From Aspidapion aeneum (Eukaryota > Arthropoda > Insecta > Coleoptera > Brentidae), in the NCBI GenBank assembly GCA_963576565.1, contig OY755038.1:62348366-62412365 (forward strand): DNA of 64,000 nucleotides. Direction: 5' to 3'. How positions within the stretch are numbered: the first letter of the stretch is position 1; the number at the start of each line of letters is the position of its first letter. This document shows positions 20,678 to 33,010 of the stretch, piece by piece. Under the pieces are notes generated by a model. It was given only the letters and a program-made list of their open reading frames with translations, made no database searches and had not been told where the DNA came from. The translations under genes were made by a program, and so were the position numbers.

Positions 20678-21083
20678 CAGGTAGCAAGGTGACTTTTTTT
20701 AACGTCAAAAATTGGCCAGTCCTGGAACAGGTACAGATCAAAATAGACCTAAACCTAGACTTAGACATCTCCACCTGGAAGGAAAAGAAGCCTCGAGGTT
20801 TGTCTTGATTTAATATTTAATTTATTTTATATACATAAATCTCGTATAAATCCGGCCAAGTAGTGACTGGGCACCATCTATAAAAGTCCCTTGGACAAAG
20901 TGTGCAGTGTGGGTAGTGACCAATATATGACGTGTTTAAGACGTCAAAAACTACAAGGCGAAAAGACATCAAATAACTGACGCCTTAAAGACAACATTTT
21001 TTGTTAGATGACCTGCTGGTCATCCCAATGACCACTTTTCGACGAAAAAAAGACGTCATTTGATGACCCCTTGCTATCTGATC
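20678..21083. mobile_element. Possible MITE with short inverted ends
   Basis: Left ccaggtagcaaggtgac and right gaccccttgctatctg are imperfect inverted repeats about 400 bp apart. Inside, several gacgtca-like short palindromes occur. It abuts the left side of the decayed Gypsy pol. The ends are short, so the call is tentative. Confidence 0.35.
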
Positions 21084-22339
21084 CACATGTCTTCTACAAA
21101 AACCGACTTCTTCACTTGAAACTTCATAAATTACTGGACCTGTTTGATTCCTTATGCTGCCTGCTAACCAATTGAATGTATCCAAAAATTTTTGTAGTAA
21201 ACTGGTTGCATTCTAAAACACTTTCTTTTAGGTTCTGTTTTTTTATGAATTGATATACAATCATCTTGTAAAACCTGAGGGATGTTATTTTTCAATTTTC
21301 TGCTCGTAAGTAATTCTGCCGGGGTTTTATTTGTAGTTATATTTGGTAAAAATTGTTGATTTAGCATTAATTTTTGAATTTTAGTTTCGTGATCTCCATC
21401 CAATTGTTTTAACTTATTTTTTGTTTCTTGCACTCACTTCTCTATCTGTCTATTTTACTGAGGATGAACTGGAGGTACATTCTTTAATTCTATGCTATTG
21501 CTGTGGCAAAAGACTCTCAATTCTTGTGACGTGAATTGTCCACCATTATCAGTTACTAACTGATTTGGAATTCCATGAGTAGCAAAAATACATTTAAGTA
21601 TCTTAATAGTGTTAGATGAAGTAATCTGTTTTAAATAGCAAACCTCCAACCATATTGAATACAAATCGATCAAAATCATAAAATAATTAAGGCCACGATA
21701 AGGACCAGCCAGACATATGGTCATATGTCCCAAGGAAGATCTGCATCTGGCCACTTCAGTTTTAATATATTCACTGTTTTTTCAATATCCTTGTTAATTA
21801 ATGCACAATTGTTGCACAACTTTTCATAACCTGAATTCCAGGATGTGGAGCATGTGATCAATCCAAAACTAACTCTTCTTCTTAACACTTCAGGACGACT
21901 CGATTCCCCATTAAAATACAGTATTTGTGTATTGATGGCCGATCTTCATTTCTAAAGTATACATCAATTTCTTTTTCATTAGTTCTATTTAACTCTTGAT
22001 AATAAAACATCATTCCATGTTGCTTCTGCAATTTTACTTGGTGTAACTGGTGGATTTGACATTCCTTTTAGTAACAAAACTTCTTTAGGAGGTGGCGTCC
22101 TAGTGCAAGGAGATAGTAGTGGTAATCTACATAATAAATTAGCATAACAGTTTACGGATCCTGTACGAAATGTTAACTGGTATACATTCACAATATCAGA
22201 GACCATCGAAGTACAGGAGATATCTGGTATAGCCATGGATGGATTAAAAATGCGAACTAAAGGTTTATGAAAATGTTTTACTCCGAAAATTATAGCCAAG
22301 CCTTCTTTGTTTAACTGTGTAAAGTTTTTTCGGAGTCTA

Positions 22340-23245
22340 ACACCAGTATTTACTAAGACCTTAAGACTTAGCATTGTAGACCGGGTTTAAGTATCAAGTA
22401 TATAGACTTGATACCGACCGGTTTAAGTTTATTTTTTTAATACTCACAGGTCAAATAACTGCAAAGATTTGGTTCACCCTAATGTGCAATATGATAGTAA
22501 GCATTTCTCAGTGAGTTTCTACTCATATAAATTAAAATTAACTTTAGAAATAAAGAAAAACCACATAAAAATTTTGTAACGAAATATCATTTTTTGGAAA
22601 CTTAATCCGTGCAGTCGTAGGAATCTCGGTAAAAATAGTCTCAAATTGTAGTACCACCCCTGAGGGGTGGTTTAAAGTTCGAAAAACAACAGAAATAATC
22701 CATGATTGACAAAAAAACTTATATATAAAAATATTCAAAGCTAAATAATACATAAATAAATTAAAACTATATCTGTAGACGCATTACCGTATTAAATACG
22801 TATCAATATTTAAATACTGTAAAAAACACAAGATATATTAGAATCCCTTTTCAATTACACATTCCCAAAACAATCGACCATCGGTTTAATCGTCGCTAAC
22901 TTGTCTAAAAAATTAACATGTAAAATATAGCGGACAGCTGACACTGACTTACACCGTTTTTATTCGACATTTCCTAGTGACATTTCGAGGTTTAAATATG
23001 GCTACCATTTGTAAACCAAAATATTTTATTATTTTTATTTAATTATAACCTTTGTGTGGAAATAATGTCTTTGTTATAACGAAAAAAGATGATATATACC
23101 GCAAGGTATTTATGAACAATTTATATAAATATTAAAAACTATTGCATTCACGGGAAAAATAGGTTAAACCCTCAACCAAAATGTAGACTTTTAAACCTAG
23201 GATTGTAGCACTTAGCACTGTAGACCCTTTAGTAAATACTGGTAT
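22340..23245. mobile_element. 906-bp TIR element (TA target duplication) inside Gypsy RNase H
   Basis: The ends ACACCAGTATTTACTAA (22340) and the inverted ATACCAGTATTTACTAA (23245) are followed inward by about 40 bp of weaker inverted similarity. TA lies on both sides (22338-22339 and 23246-23247). Removing the element and one TA joins the two halves of the RNase H frame without a gap, so both boundaries are well supported. No transposase is recognisable inside, so it is probably a non-autonomous Tc1/mariner-type MITE. Confidence 0.85.
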
Positions 23246-23852
23246 TAATGTTTTTGAAGCAAAAGCAATAGGGTACTCTTGTCCATCTATAACATGTGAG
23301 AGTGCAGCGCCAACACCTACATTACTGGCATTACCCGCAACAATTAATTCATGCTCAGGATTATAATTAAATAAACATAATTAAATAAATTAAATAAAAG
23401 TAGATGTAATCAATTTTTTTATTTTTTAAAAAGAATAATGCTGCTCTTTTTCCCAGATAAATTTGGCAGTTTTTTCGATTAGTCTATAACTCAGCAATAG
23501 TGGTGAAAATAATCCTAAAAACGATTGCAACTGATCTTTATTTTCAGGAATAGGTGTATTAGTAATTGATTTAATTTTAGAAATTGTAGGATACATACTT
23601 TTTTATTAATATAGTATTCTAAACATTCATTTGATTTTTTAAGAAATTGACTCTTCTTTTTGAACTCCTGACTTAGCTTTTTTCATTCTAAAACTATATC
23701 TAGGCGTTAATTGTGTTCTATTGTAGAACCTGAACAAACAATATTATCTAAAAATGCTTGTACCCCATCAATTCCATTAGGCAATGAAAAATAGCAGAAA
23801 AATAATCTTCACAATTAGCTGGCCATTTGGTTTATGATCTTTAACAATTGAA

Positions 23853-24099
23853 AGGTGTCAGGTACAAATAGGCTAAGTGCCAAAATTAAAAAACAGAGAT
23901 AATTAAGGAACTTAACTTCCTTGTACCGAAATAGTGTATGTGATTTGTAGATTCCCCCACCTTTACCAATGCATTGCAACACTATATGAGGTGAGCATGG
24001 CAGCTTGGTTTAAGGATACGTTTGATGGCACTGGAAAGTTTATATGCAAAAATACAATTTTTTTGAAAATTGCTATTTAGCCTCTTTGTACAGGGTACC
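23853..24099. mobile_element. About 250-bp MITE inside Gypsy RT
   Basis: Left ggtgtcaggtacaaatagg and right, inverted, ggtaccctgtacaaagagg are followed by further similarity (gctaa.t.gc.a.aatt). The element separates two RT pieces of the Gypsy relic. Confidence 0.6.
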
Positions 24100-24437
24100 C
24101 TTCCATTGGTGTAGCCCAATTTAAATCATCAACTGGTATTAAAATATTCTGTTCAACTAACTTATTTAATTCTGCTTCCACTTTTGATTTGATTTTGGCA
24201 AAAGGTACAGGTTTCTTTTGAAAAAATTGGTTTCAACAAATGTGGATCGGTGGCTTTAATACGCTTTAGCAGTACAGATATATTTAAGACGTACGTGGGT
24301 ACTTATAATTTAATACAAAGCTATGGTCACAACAAATTTATTTACATAACGATAGTCGATTTGGCCTGCAGGAAGCTTTTTCAAGTCGACGCTGGTTGGT
24401 GGCTTGGGTGGAGGTGAAAACGGATATTTGTTTTTAG

Positions 24438-24587
24438 AGGTACACTATCGGCGTCATAAAAGCGGTACGAGATAAACATAGGTTTTTTGAACTTGCATGG
24501 TTTTCTTTAGCAGCACAGATATCAGAGGGAGAACCACAAAAACGTACTGTGTACGTACCCCTTTTATGATGCCGCAAGTGTACACCT
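24438..24587. mobile_element. 150-bp hairpin MITE
   Basis: The left end gtacactatcggcgtcataa and the inverted right end gtacacttgcggcatcataa continue as inverted repeats for about 30 bp. Confidence 0.7.
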
Positions 24588-24716
24588 AATTTTAAAAAAA
24601 ACTGATACGAATTGTCAAAAATTTGATTGCATTTTTAATGTTATCACAGTTAGTAATCTGTGAATGTTATTTTGTCATGTCAATACCGTATCAGATTTTT
24701 TTGAAATTAGCTGTTC
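24588..24716. repeat. Hairpin next to the 24438 MITE
   Basis: Inverted arms ctaattttaaaaaaaactga and gctaatttcaaaaaaatctg, both continuing with tacg...attg, enclose about 60 bp. It directly abuts the previous MITE and may be another MITE or the outer part of a nested pair. Confidence 0.55.
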
Positions 24717-24963
24717 CTAATCATTCTATATCATCAGTTATTCTTTAGGTTGACCTGGACATAAAAGGAAACAAATTTTTGTTTGTTACATGTTCCTAAT
24801 AGTAATGGAAAATGGACATATGTACGTCTTTGGGATGAAGTGTGCTGTATGGGCATTATAATATTACGATATCCGCTTTCTTTCTCTTTCATTTTTAGAT
24901 AAATTGCTTTCGGCTCTCTCCTTCTGACGTCATAATGTTTCAAAAAACGATTTTTTAAATGTG

Positions 24964-25148
24964 CTCACCTGTCCTCCTTTTGGAAGGTCGAAATCGATGT
25001 TAACCTAAGCTTGGTCAACTAATCGCAAACGTATACTCACAGGTTACCCAATAGGGTGACCCGTGGTGTACTCACCTATCCAGACATGCCCTCTGACCTA
25101 TTAGGGTTACGTACATTGATTTTGACCTCCCAAACGGTGGACAGGTGA
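24964..25148. mobile_element. 186-bp hairpin MITE
   Basis: The left arm ctcacctgtcctccttttgg and the right arm, inverted, atcacctgtccaccgtttgg continue with gaggtcraaatc and toward taacc/aaccc for about 50 bp. Confidence 0.7.
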
Positions 25149-26365
25149 TGATAATTTAAATAAACGTATTTCGAATATAGGCACGACACATTAGAGACGT
25201 GAGAGGGAGAGAGACGGAGTTTTTACTGCCACATTCCAACCTAGCTACCTACTGATAATCCCGAAATTCAAAATTCTTCAGTCAGTACCTACTGATAGAT
25301 AATTTTAAAATTTGGCCTTTTTTGTAAGGTTATATCAAATACTGTTAAATATTCTGCCAAACTCTTATTTTTGGATGAGTTCAAAGGAGTTGACGACACA
25401 GTCAAAATTAAATATATCTCGAAAGTTTTATTCTAGCAAAGGCTACCATAAACTGAAGCTGCAGAAAATATGGTCAAAAGATAGCTATAAAAAAATTATT
25501 CACCCCATAAGGAAACCTATCTTTTCGGGTACCTATTATTTTAAAACTGTCTACTGTCATGCGTGTAACTTTGACCAACACTTAATATTTCTTTAAAATA
25601 CGTAGGTCATTTATTAAAAAGTAATTTTATAAAATAAGCAATTTAAGCAAGCACATATTAATTTAGCCAAAATGATAGCAGGAAAATTTATAGTAGGCTA
25701 AATACTTATAAAAAGTACATGATTATACTAATAAGCCAAAGATATAACAATTTGCATTGTTTTATTTTACAATAGAAACTAATTAACGACAATTGTCTAC
25801 CTAAGTATAACTATGTAATTAAAAATTGTACGCTTTTTTGAATTGTCTATACACAAATACACTTACCGCTTAACAATCAAAATTGTCGATTAAGATAGTA
25901 GACTGTAGTTTTCCAAATTAAACCAGCACTCAACATCAAAATTAAAATAGGTACTATTAAATATAGATGTAGCTGCAACACAGTATTTAGCCACATCTGG
26001 TCGTCGTTAAAACTGTACACTTACGGAAAAATGTCTCGTGAAATGAGTATTCAATAATTCGCAGTTTTAGAGGAATTAAATTAAAAAAATAGTTTATTTT
26101 TTAGAAGCATTAAAAATACATGCTGCCTGGGTTTACCATATTTCTGTCTATTTATCATACATATTATCGTATTTATGATTTAGAACTCTACCACCTACCA
26201 AAGAAAAATTATCTACTAAATAAAGGTAAAATAAAAATTCTACCTAAAGATAGCACTTTTTATCACTAGAGAAAAGTTTAGGGGGAGGGCATAAAAACGC
26301 GCTTATCAGAGGTTATAATTCACTATTTTTTACATCTTTTTCATAATAATTGCAAATTATGAACC
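25149..26365. other. No recognised genes
   Basis: A 94-codon frame at 25312-25596 has no recognisable domain. A (GA)-rich patch lies near 25200-25220. Confidence 0.5.
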
Positions 26366-26612
26366 GTCGACATTTGAAGGGCTTGGCGGAAGAGGGTATC
26401 AAAACCACCTCTTCTCATTTGTGAGTTATTTCAACGTTTATATTTCAAGCAAATCTTGAAATCGTAATTTTTAACCTTTAATGATAACAAATTTGCGTAA
26501 AAACAGGGATGGGGCTTGTTACCTTTACTGCAATCATATATTTGTATAATCCCAAGATTTTATTAATTGTGGCTTGTTACCTTCTTCCTCCAAGACCTTT
26601 AATTGTCGATTT
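26366..26612. repeat. Inverted repeat, possible MITE
   Basis: tcgacatttgaagggcttgg on the left pairs with the inverted tcgacaattaaaggtcttgg on the right, followed by agga-rich similarity. The arms are about 36 bp with several mismatches. Confidence 0.45.
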
Positions 26613-29600
26613 AAGTCCTTATTTTTTACTTCTACACGGTGTCTAAAGTAAATCTTAAAAGCTAACCTTTCAGCCAGCCTTTCAAGCAATACCTATTATA
26701 CCGGAGTCAGTCACGTAAAGCTCGTCGGGTCTTTGGTGAAATGCAACAGAAGAGACCTGTTGAAAACGAAGAAATATGATATCTCACCCTTATTGGGTTT
26801 ATTGATTAAGTCGCGTGTGTTAGATGCTCGGTAAGATGTCTCTCTCGTACTTCAGTAGGGGCTAGCTTTTAAGAATTACTTTGGGACAGATTATAAATAG
26901 GATAAGGGAAAGATAAAAATGCACTTGTAAAACTTGTCTTTATCTTCCAAAATATGTGCAAAATTTCTGCCAAAAGAAAACACTAGATATTAAAAAAGAA
27001 AACAAGCTTTGACATTTATAACAACAATTTTATTACCCCAATTAATAAATAGTTAAAAACAGTATTTTAAATCCATATAAAATAAAAATTCTCAAAATAG
27101 TAATGCGTAACATCCTTAAAGGAAAGCCTATAATATAAAGCAGTTTGGAAAAATATTTTTTAAATTGTATTACAAACACCAACAATTTTTTTGAGATATC
27201 GCATCATTTTTACTATATAAAATTAAATAAATAACTAAATCATTTTTTTAAATCCACTATACTTTTTAGTGGGATACTACAGTTTATAAAACTTAAAATG
27301 GCCACAATATTTAAATTATACTTATTATGCCATTTTTGTTAAACTGTCAGGCAAATATTGAATTTTTGTTTAGATAAGTTTATGTACAGCGTGTTCTTCT
27401 TCTGGCTTTTGTGAGTTTATTGTTCAAGGGTACTTTCGTGGTTTAAAATTTTAAAATACCATAAAAATTTATTTTATTATGCAAATATATTAATAAAAAT
27501 TGGCGCAATCAGGAACGTTCACTGAAAGCCGCATGTAAAATTTTACATTTTGAGAAAAATAAAATGAAAGTGATGCGTTGTTATTTTTTTAAACTTTTTA
27601 TTTCCTTATTTTAAGACACAAAAAATTTAAACTCGTTTTTTTCAAAACGTAAAACTTCTACATGCTGCTTTCTTCTTAGGGACGGCAGTACAACCCCATA
27701 GAGCTTAGGAAACTTTGTTTTTGGTTTAAAATGAAATTTTCAATAAATGTGTGAAATCTACGTTATTCTAGCTGCTGTCGTTTCTGAGATATATGCTACA
27801 TATTTTCTCAAAAATAGTTACTAGCAAACTATGAACTAGAACAATTTTGTTGAACATATAATTCTCAATCTAAATTAAAAAACCGCGTTTTGCTAGGTGC
27901 TGTAGTTCCTGAGTTATGATTTTTTTAAATATATCAACCCCCCCCCCCCTTTATTTGCAGATTTGCAGAACAAAATCGATATTAATTTTCTTTTGCAAAA
28001 TGTTATTTTTTTATATAAAAATTTAAGGGTCACTGGACGCTTTGATTTTTTTACAAATGCTACTTTAACAATATGGCTCTATGACAAACGAAAAACTTAC
28101 TAAAGCCAAACACAGAACAGGCCGGTGCACCCCTCTTACAAGTAACTTGTAAACCCCTTAAAATTTCTTTAAATATTGTAAATTAAAAAAAAATGAGAAT
28201 GAGAACAAAATGTTAAAAATTTATAATAATCGTTTAGGATTTATCTCATATATTTTGAATTACTTTCCTGATTTCCGGGACTAAGGCAAATTTTTACACA
28301 AGTCTCACTAAATAATGTATTAGGAAAGGTTTCTACACATACTAAGCTAGATATATGTATAATACATAAATATTTATATTTAGCTAACAAATTAACTAAT
28401 CATAAAATAATTATCACATTAAGTACACATTGTGTTATATAAAATATAAATATCTCACATTAAAAAATTGTAAAAAGTACAGTATGGAAAAAAGTGGTAG
28501 TAAAATGAGAGATCTGTATTAAGTTTAACGACGATGATTTGTTTTTCCTTTGATAATAAGAAGCCTTCACGTAACCGTTCTTAGTTATGTGATTAGGTAA
28601 AGACTGTATCATTAAAAATATTTTTTTAATAATAAAGTCATACATTTATTTTTTGTATTATTTGGCTCTGATTGATTTAAAAATACCATAAATTGGATTA
28701 AAATTATTTTTTAAATTATCAAGCTCATACACCAGTATTACTTACCACAAATTTTAAATCTAGAGTGCTAACGACCAGGTTTAGGCTGAAGCATGCCGTA
28801 CAAAATTAAAAGACTGGTTTTCGTCGTATGCAGTATTTAGAACTTTAATACCTTGTAATATTACTAGTGATTTTACATCTATACAATCATTTTATAGGGA
28901 TGTTGTTTCAAAACAAGTCAAATATACTTTGAAAATAGAGAAAATTAAATTATATTTTAAAACAATCGCCCATTTTATATAGACTTGATAGTGCTACCCC
29001 CAATGAGTGACTTAAATGTGGCAATTTTTTATAGTTTAACTCATCTGACAATTGCTTTCAATCTCATCTGATTACAAATGAAGAAAAAAGTTTTGAGATG
29101 AATAATAAAGAAATGGCCTAATGTGGTCAGATCTTATAAAATCATGAAAAATTGACCACAGTATCAAAAAGAAAAATGTTGCAAATGCATATTTTATTGA
29201 AAAGGATTTTTGAATAATTAACAAACAAAATAACTTATTTAACTGTAACTGTAAATTGTGCAAATATTGTGTGATTTTTCGTTGTGGCTTTATTCCCAAA
29301 AAACAGCTATATGTTTGACACTTTGAAACCACGAAAAAGGATTATTTAAAGAAAAAATATAATTTTTGTCGACAGATACATTTTGAGCTATATTGAATGG
29401 TGTGCTTTTTTAATTGTACCTTTAATACAAAAAAATAGTCAACCCTTAAACAAAAATATATTATCTGGCGTTAAGCTATACACACACTTCTTCTTTAGTA
29501 TAAATATTAATTAAATAATCCTGGATATCAACCTTAATTAAAAATTATGAGGATTCCGAAGTAATTATCCCTAAAAAAACCTGCATTTTTTAAATTACAG

Positions 29601-30816
29601 TTTATTAAGTAATGAAAATTGCTTATGCTACTTAAAACAGGCACAAATTTAAGTTTGCTATATTCTGTTTTCAAAAAACTAAAATCTTAATTGGCAAGTT
29701 AGTGGCAGAATATTTGTTGCCCTCCACTTTTTCTATCAATTTCAACAAAACTTACTAGTAATAGTCGATAATACTAATATTATCAAAAACTATGAAATAT
29801 GATCGCATGACTAAAAAATTTGTTTATCGTTCACTTGACCAGTCAGTACTAGGGCAAGGCAGGGACCGAAGGCACTATTTCAGGATGCAAAAAAATGCAG
29901 TTTATGTAAGCCCATTATAAATAGACAATTTCTAGAAATTTAGACCATACAAAACAATGATGTTTTTGATGTTTTTTGGATATGAACATATACCCTAGGG
30001 ACAGTGCAAAGTTTATGTTGGTTTTTCTAATAAAAATAACTAGATATTTGCTGTTTCCTTGAGACGCCAAATTCACATTTCCAAAATGTTTTACTGCGGA
30101 CAACCACACGACCGCATACAGCCAATACACAGGGGTTTAAAAATAAAAACTACTGTACCACATTGTCACAAAAAAATATCAATCAAGATTTTTTGTTTTA
30201 TTCCCTTAAAATGTTAAATCTCGTTGGCGCGTTTATTCCAAATTAGGTCTCTGTGTTGGAAAAAAATAATAGAAAAAGCGTCTCGATTTCACATTAGGAG
30301 ACAAGACTGAAATTCACCAAAATGTTAAACCCTCTAGTGGGCTTTTGGTTAAAGTTCCGAGAATTGCATATCCAAAATTGTTGCGCTAAGGCAGCGCTAA
30401 GATATTCTTAGAAGCCGTCCTATTATTATATTGTGGAATTTTATTTTAAAACCTAATTAGATTAGATTTCCGACAAAAACAGTCAAAGAAGTGAAGTTAA
30501 AAACATCACAAAGTTAAAAGCAACAAGCTTTAAACAAAACAACAGGGCATTTCTGTTGCCAAACCAAACATGATTCAATCAGAACTGGAATAGTAATTAT
30601 TGAAAAAATGTGCTCATGCGCTCAACTCAACAAGCCTTTACACTACTAATACTAAGCAAGGTAAAGTTTTTACCCATTCCCTGAATAATAACAAACCTTC
30701 CCAAATATGAATGACTTACCGCCATATATAAACTAAATCTTTGGAAACTCACTGGTTCGGAAAAACTAAATACCCATATGACTTGTTGACAAGACCTTTA
30801 ATCACAAAATCCCTGT
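26613..30816. other. Long AT-rich stretch without recognised genes
   Basis: I see only short frames without recognisable domains (for example 28460-28645, 29072-29332 and 29915-30130, all minus). A run of 11 C lies near 27941-27951. The right end would include the 3' UTR of the ABHD2-like gene; an AATAAA on the minus strand near 30440 is a possible but unproven polyadenylation signal. Confidence 0.5.
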
Positions 30817-30996
30817 TTAAAGAGAAGATCTAGATTTCATAATTTTATCGTCATAATTCAGTGCAAGGCTGCCGACTAGAGCAACTAAGGCGCGGTCTAA
30901 CCACGTCACAGGATTTGGGTAAATAAGACCGCCTTCGTAGAATCCAAGATGACCGCCGTGTTGCAGTTCGATGTAGACAGTGTTGGGTTTTTCCAC
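30817..30996 (-). CDS. ABHD2: ABHD2-like hydrolase, last coding exon
   Basis: The minus strand shows a good acceptor (tttaatttgattttag) before 30996 and TAA at 30817-30819. The exon encodes the C-terminus with HGGHLGFYEGG, which holds the catalytic His of ABHD1/2/3 hydrolases, then PNPVTWLDRALV as in ABHD2. ABHD2 proteins are membrane-associated serine hydrolases with monoacylglycerol lipase activity. The phase fits exon 39419-39534 (one base carried over). The tail after the core domain is short and not conserved. Assignment to ABHD2 rather than ABHD1/3 rests on motif phrases across all five exons. Confidence 0.9.
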   Translation of the reverse strand: MEKPNTVYIELQHGGHLGFYEGGLIYPNPVTWLDRALVALVGSLALNYDDKIMKSRSSL

Positions 30997-32672
30997 TAAA
31001 ATCAAATTAAAAAAATGTAATTTAAATTTTTACCGTGTAATAGATTCTAGCCAAAGAAACAAGTTTTAGGTACCTCTTAAAAATCGCTGCACGCACTGTC
31101 AATACTAAATATTATTAATATGTTTCTGTCTGTATCCAACGGCGGTTCTAGAACAAACGTCTGGGGGGGGATAGTGAAACGGTGACCGTAAATGAAAAAA
31201 GCGAATAGGAAATATTTGCATAGAAAAAAAACGCTACACAGCAAAAAACGCACGGGGATTAAAGCGCACACTAAAAAAGGGCGCAAAAACAGCGCACAAA
31301 AAATGAAACAAATAAAAATTTTGACGTATGGAAATATCATAATGAAATAAATGTAAGTCTTTAGATTTAGAATGGTAGCTACTGTTACGAGTTACTTGAT
31401 CATCTTAATTTTGCGCACAAAAATAGTGTGTACCTTAGGGGCAATAGAGCAACTTTCTCGATATACAGAGCATCAAAGTTGGTAATTTTTACACTTTTTT
31501 GATAATAACTTTTTTAAAAGTCGTCTACTAAAAGAAGAGGAATAAGTCGAGATAAAAATAACTTTAAAAAAATTATGCAGTCAATTTTTTTCAGGAAAAA
31601 CTATTTGTTTTGGTACAAATATTTATAATATATTAATATTAATAATATTAAACGCAATGTTTTTCTTGATATTTTTTATTAATAAAAATAAGTTTAGCAA
31701 AAATTTTAAAAAATATAATATTATTTTTTATATATTTGTGGAGGTTAGTTAAACAGATTGTAATTTTATCAAATAAAATAAAACATTTACAACGGATCAC
31801 AATTAAATAAGTCTTCATTTTACTGTGACAAATCTTCTTTTTTTATAGACCTTTTTCCCCACTCCTCTAACTTTAAAAATCTTTAAAAAGTTGAATGTTG
31901 ATCGACCCCCATGTTATATAAACTTTTTTATCAGAAATAACCTCTTCTATCAGCTGCTGTACTATGGCTCTTAAGTTATCGGACACCCTGTATTTACAGG
32001 GTGTCCCAAATAAAAGCAACTACATGGGGATTTCGGAAACTGTAAGAGATACGAGTTTGTTTAAATGAGAAAAAAGTTGCGCTATTCTAAGCCCAATCAG
32101 ATGCCGTATCAAAATTAATAATATCTACAGGGGTTACTAAAATATCGAGCAAAAACTAAAAATTGTGCTTTTTGAAAAATTTAAATATCGCCGCCATCTT
32201 GCAAACAAATTTAAAGAAATTTGGCAGTTTTGTATAAGGAACTACGGCCAATCGAATGACGTTAACAAATTTTTTCTAGGCCTTCTAGTTTTTTTGAAAC
32301 CATAGCCAACTTTGTTATTTCTGATCACCACCATATTGAATTTATACGTCAATAAATAGAGCATTAAAAGAGCTTTTCAACCATGTATAATACTTTGAAT
32401 GACGGAAAATGTGAATTTATTAAAAAAATAGTTTTTCACTTAGTTGACTGTGAAACAAATGCCGTAGTTGTGTTTGTTGTCATATCTACGTAACCACTTT
32501 TCAAAACTTTTCCATATAATTAGTTTATATGCAAATCTTTAAAGCCCTTATTTATTAATTTTTCTCTGGCTAAAAGTTTGCTTTTATTATTTAATTTAAA
32601 ATACAACTAAAAACCGATAACAAAGCATTGAATTAAATAAGCAAATGTTCGAAAATTCCACCGTTGTTATTC

Positions 32673-33010
32673 ATGCAAATCCTGCATCGATGAATTAGAG
32701 ACATGCATGCATATTTAACCATTTGTTCAGGAATTTCTTCTATGGCTTGAACAACGGCTGCCTCAAGTTCTTATATCTTATTATTAGTAGAAGAATAAAT
32801 TTTATCCTTTAGGTATCCCCAAATACAAAAATCAAGAGACGTAACGTCCGGCGAACGTGCAGGCCAGGCAACTGGACCTCGATTTCCGATCCAGTTATTT
32901 TCATGTTACTAATTCCAATAGTCGGTTATGATTCTTGCATTATGTGGAGGTGCTCCATCTTGCTGGAAACACATGTTTGCTACATCTTGAAGAAACAAAT
33001 TTTCTAAAAT
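32673..33010 (-). pseudogene. Mariner-type transposase relic (repeated at 33537 and 34401)
   Basis: The minus strand reads CFQQDGAPPHNARIITDYW, stops, then WIGNRGPVAWPARSPDV, LDFCIWGYLKDKIY and a C-terminal helix region. These are the second Asp block and the WPARSPD/LDF block of Tc1/mariner-superfamily DDE transposases. Stops are shared by all three units, so the gene was dead before triplication. Confidence 0.8.

Larger units (their letters stand above)
21164..24240 (-). pseudogene. Decayed Ty3/Gypsy pol
   Basis: Reading from 24240 downward gives Gypsy pol domains in order, in several frames. An RT N-terminal piece (PVPFAKIKSKVEAELNKLVE, then NWATPM) lies near 24230-24110. RT follows near 23790-23730, where FLDNIV replaces the catalytic YLDD. 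The RT end PIPENKDQLQSFLGLF is near 23550. RNase H starts near 23340 (NASNVGVGAALSHV) and resumes at 22337 (NFTQLNKEGLAIIFGVKHFH). The integrase zinc region is near 21930-21790, the integrase core at 21754-21455 (VTDNGGQFTS), and the C-terminal part at 21433-21164. The loss of the second RT aspartate, stops and shifts make it inactive. Two MITEs (22340-23245 and 23853-24099) interrupt it. No LTRs were found. Confidence 0.88.
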
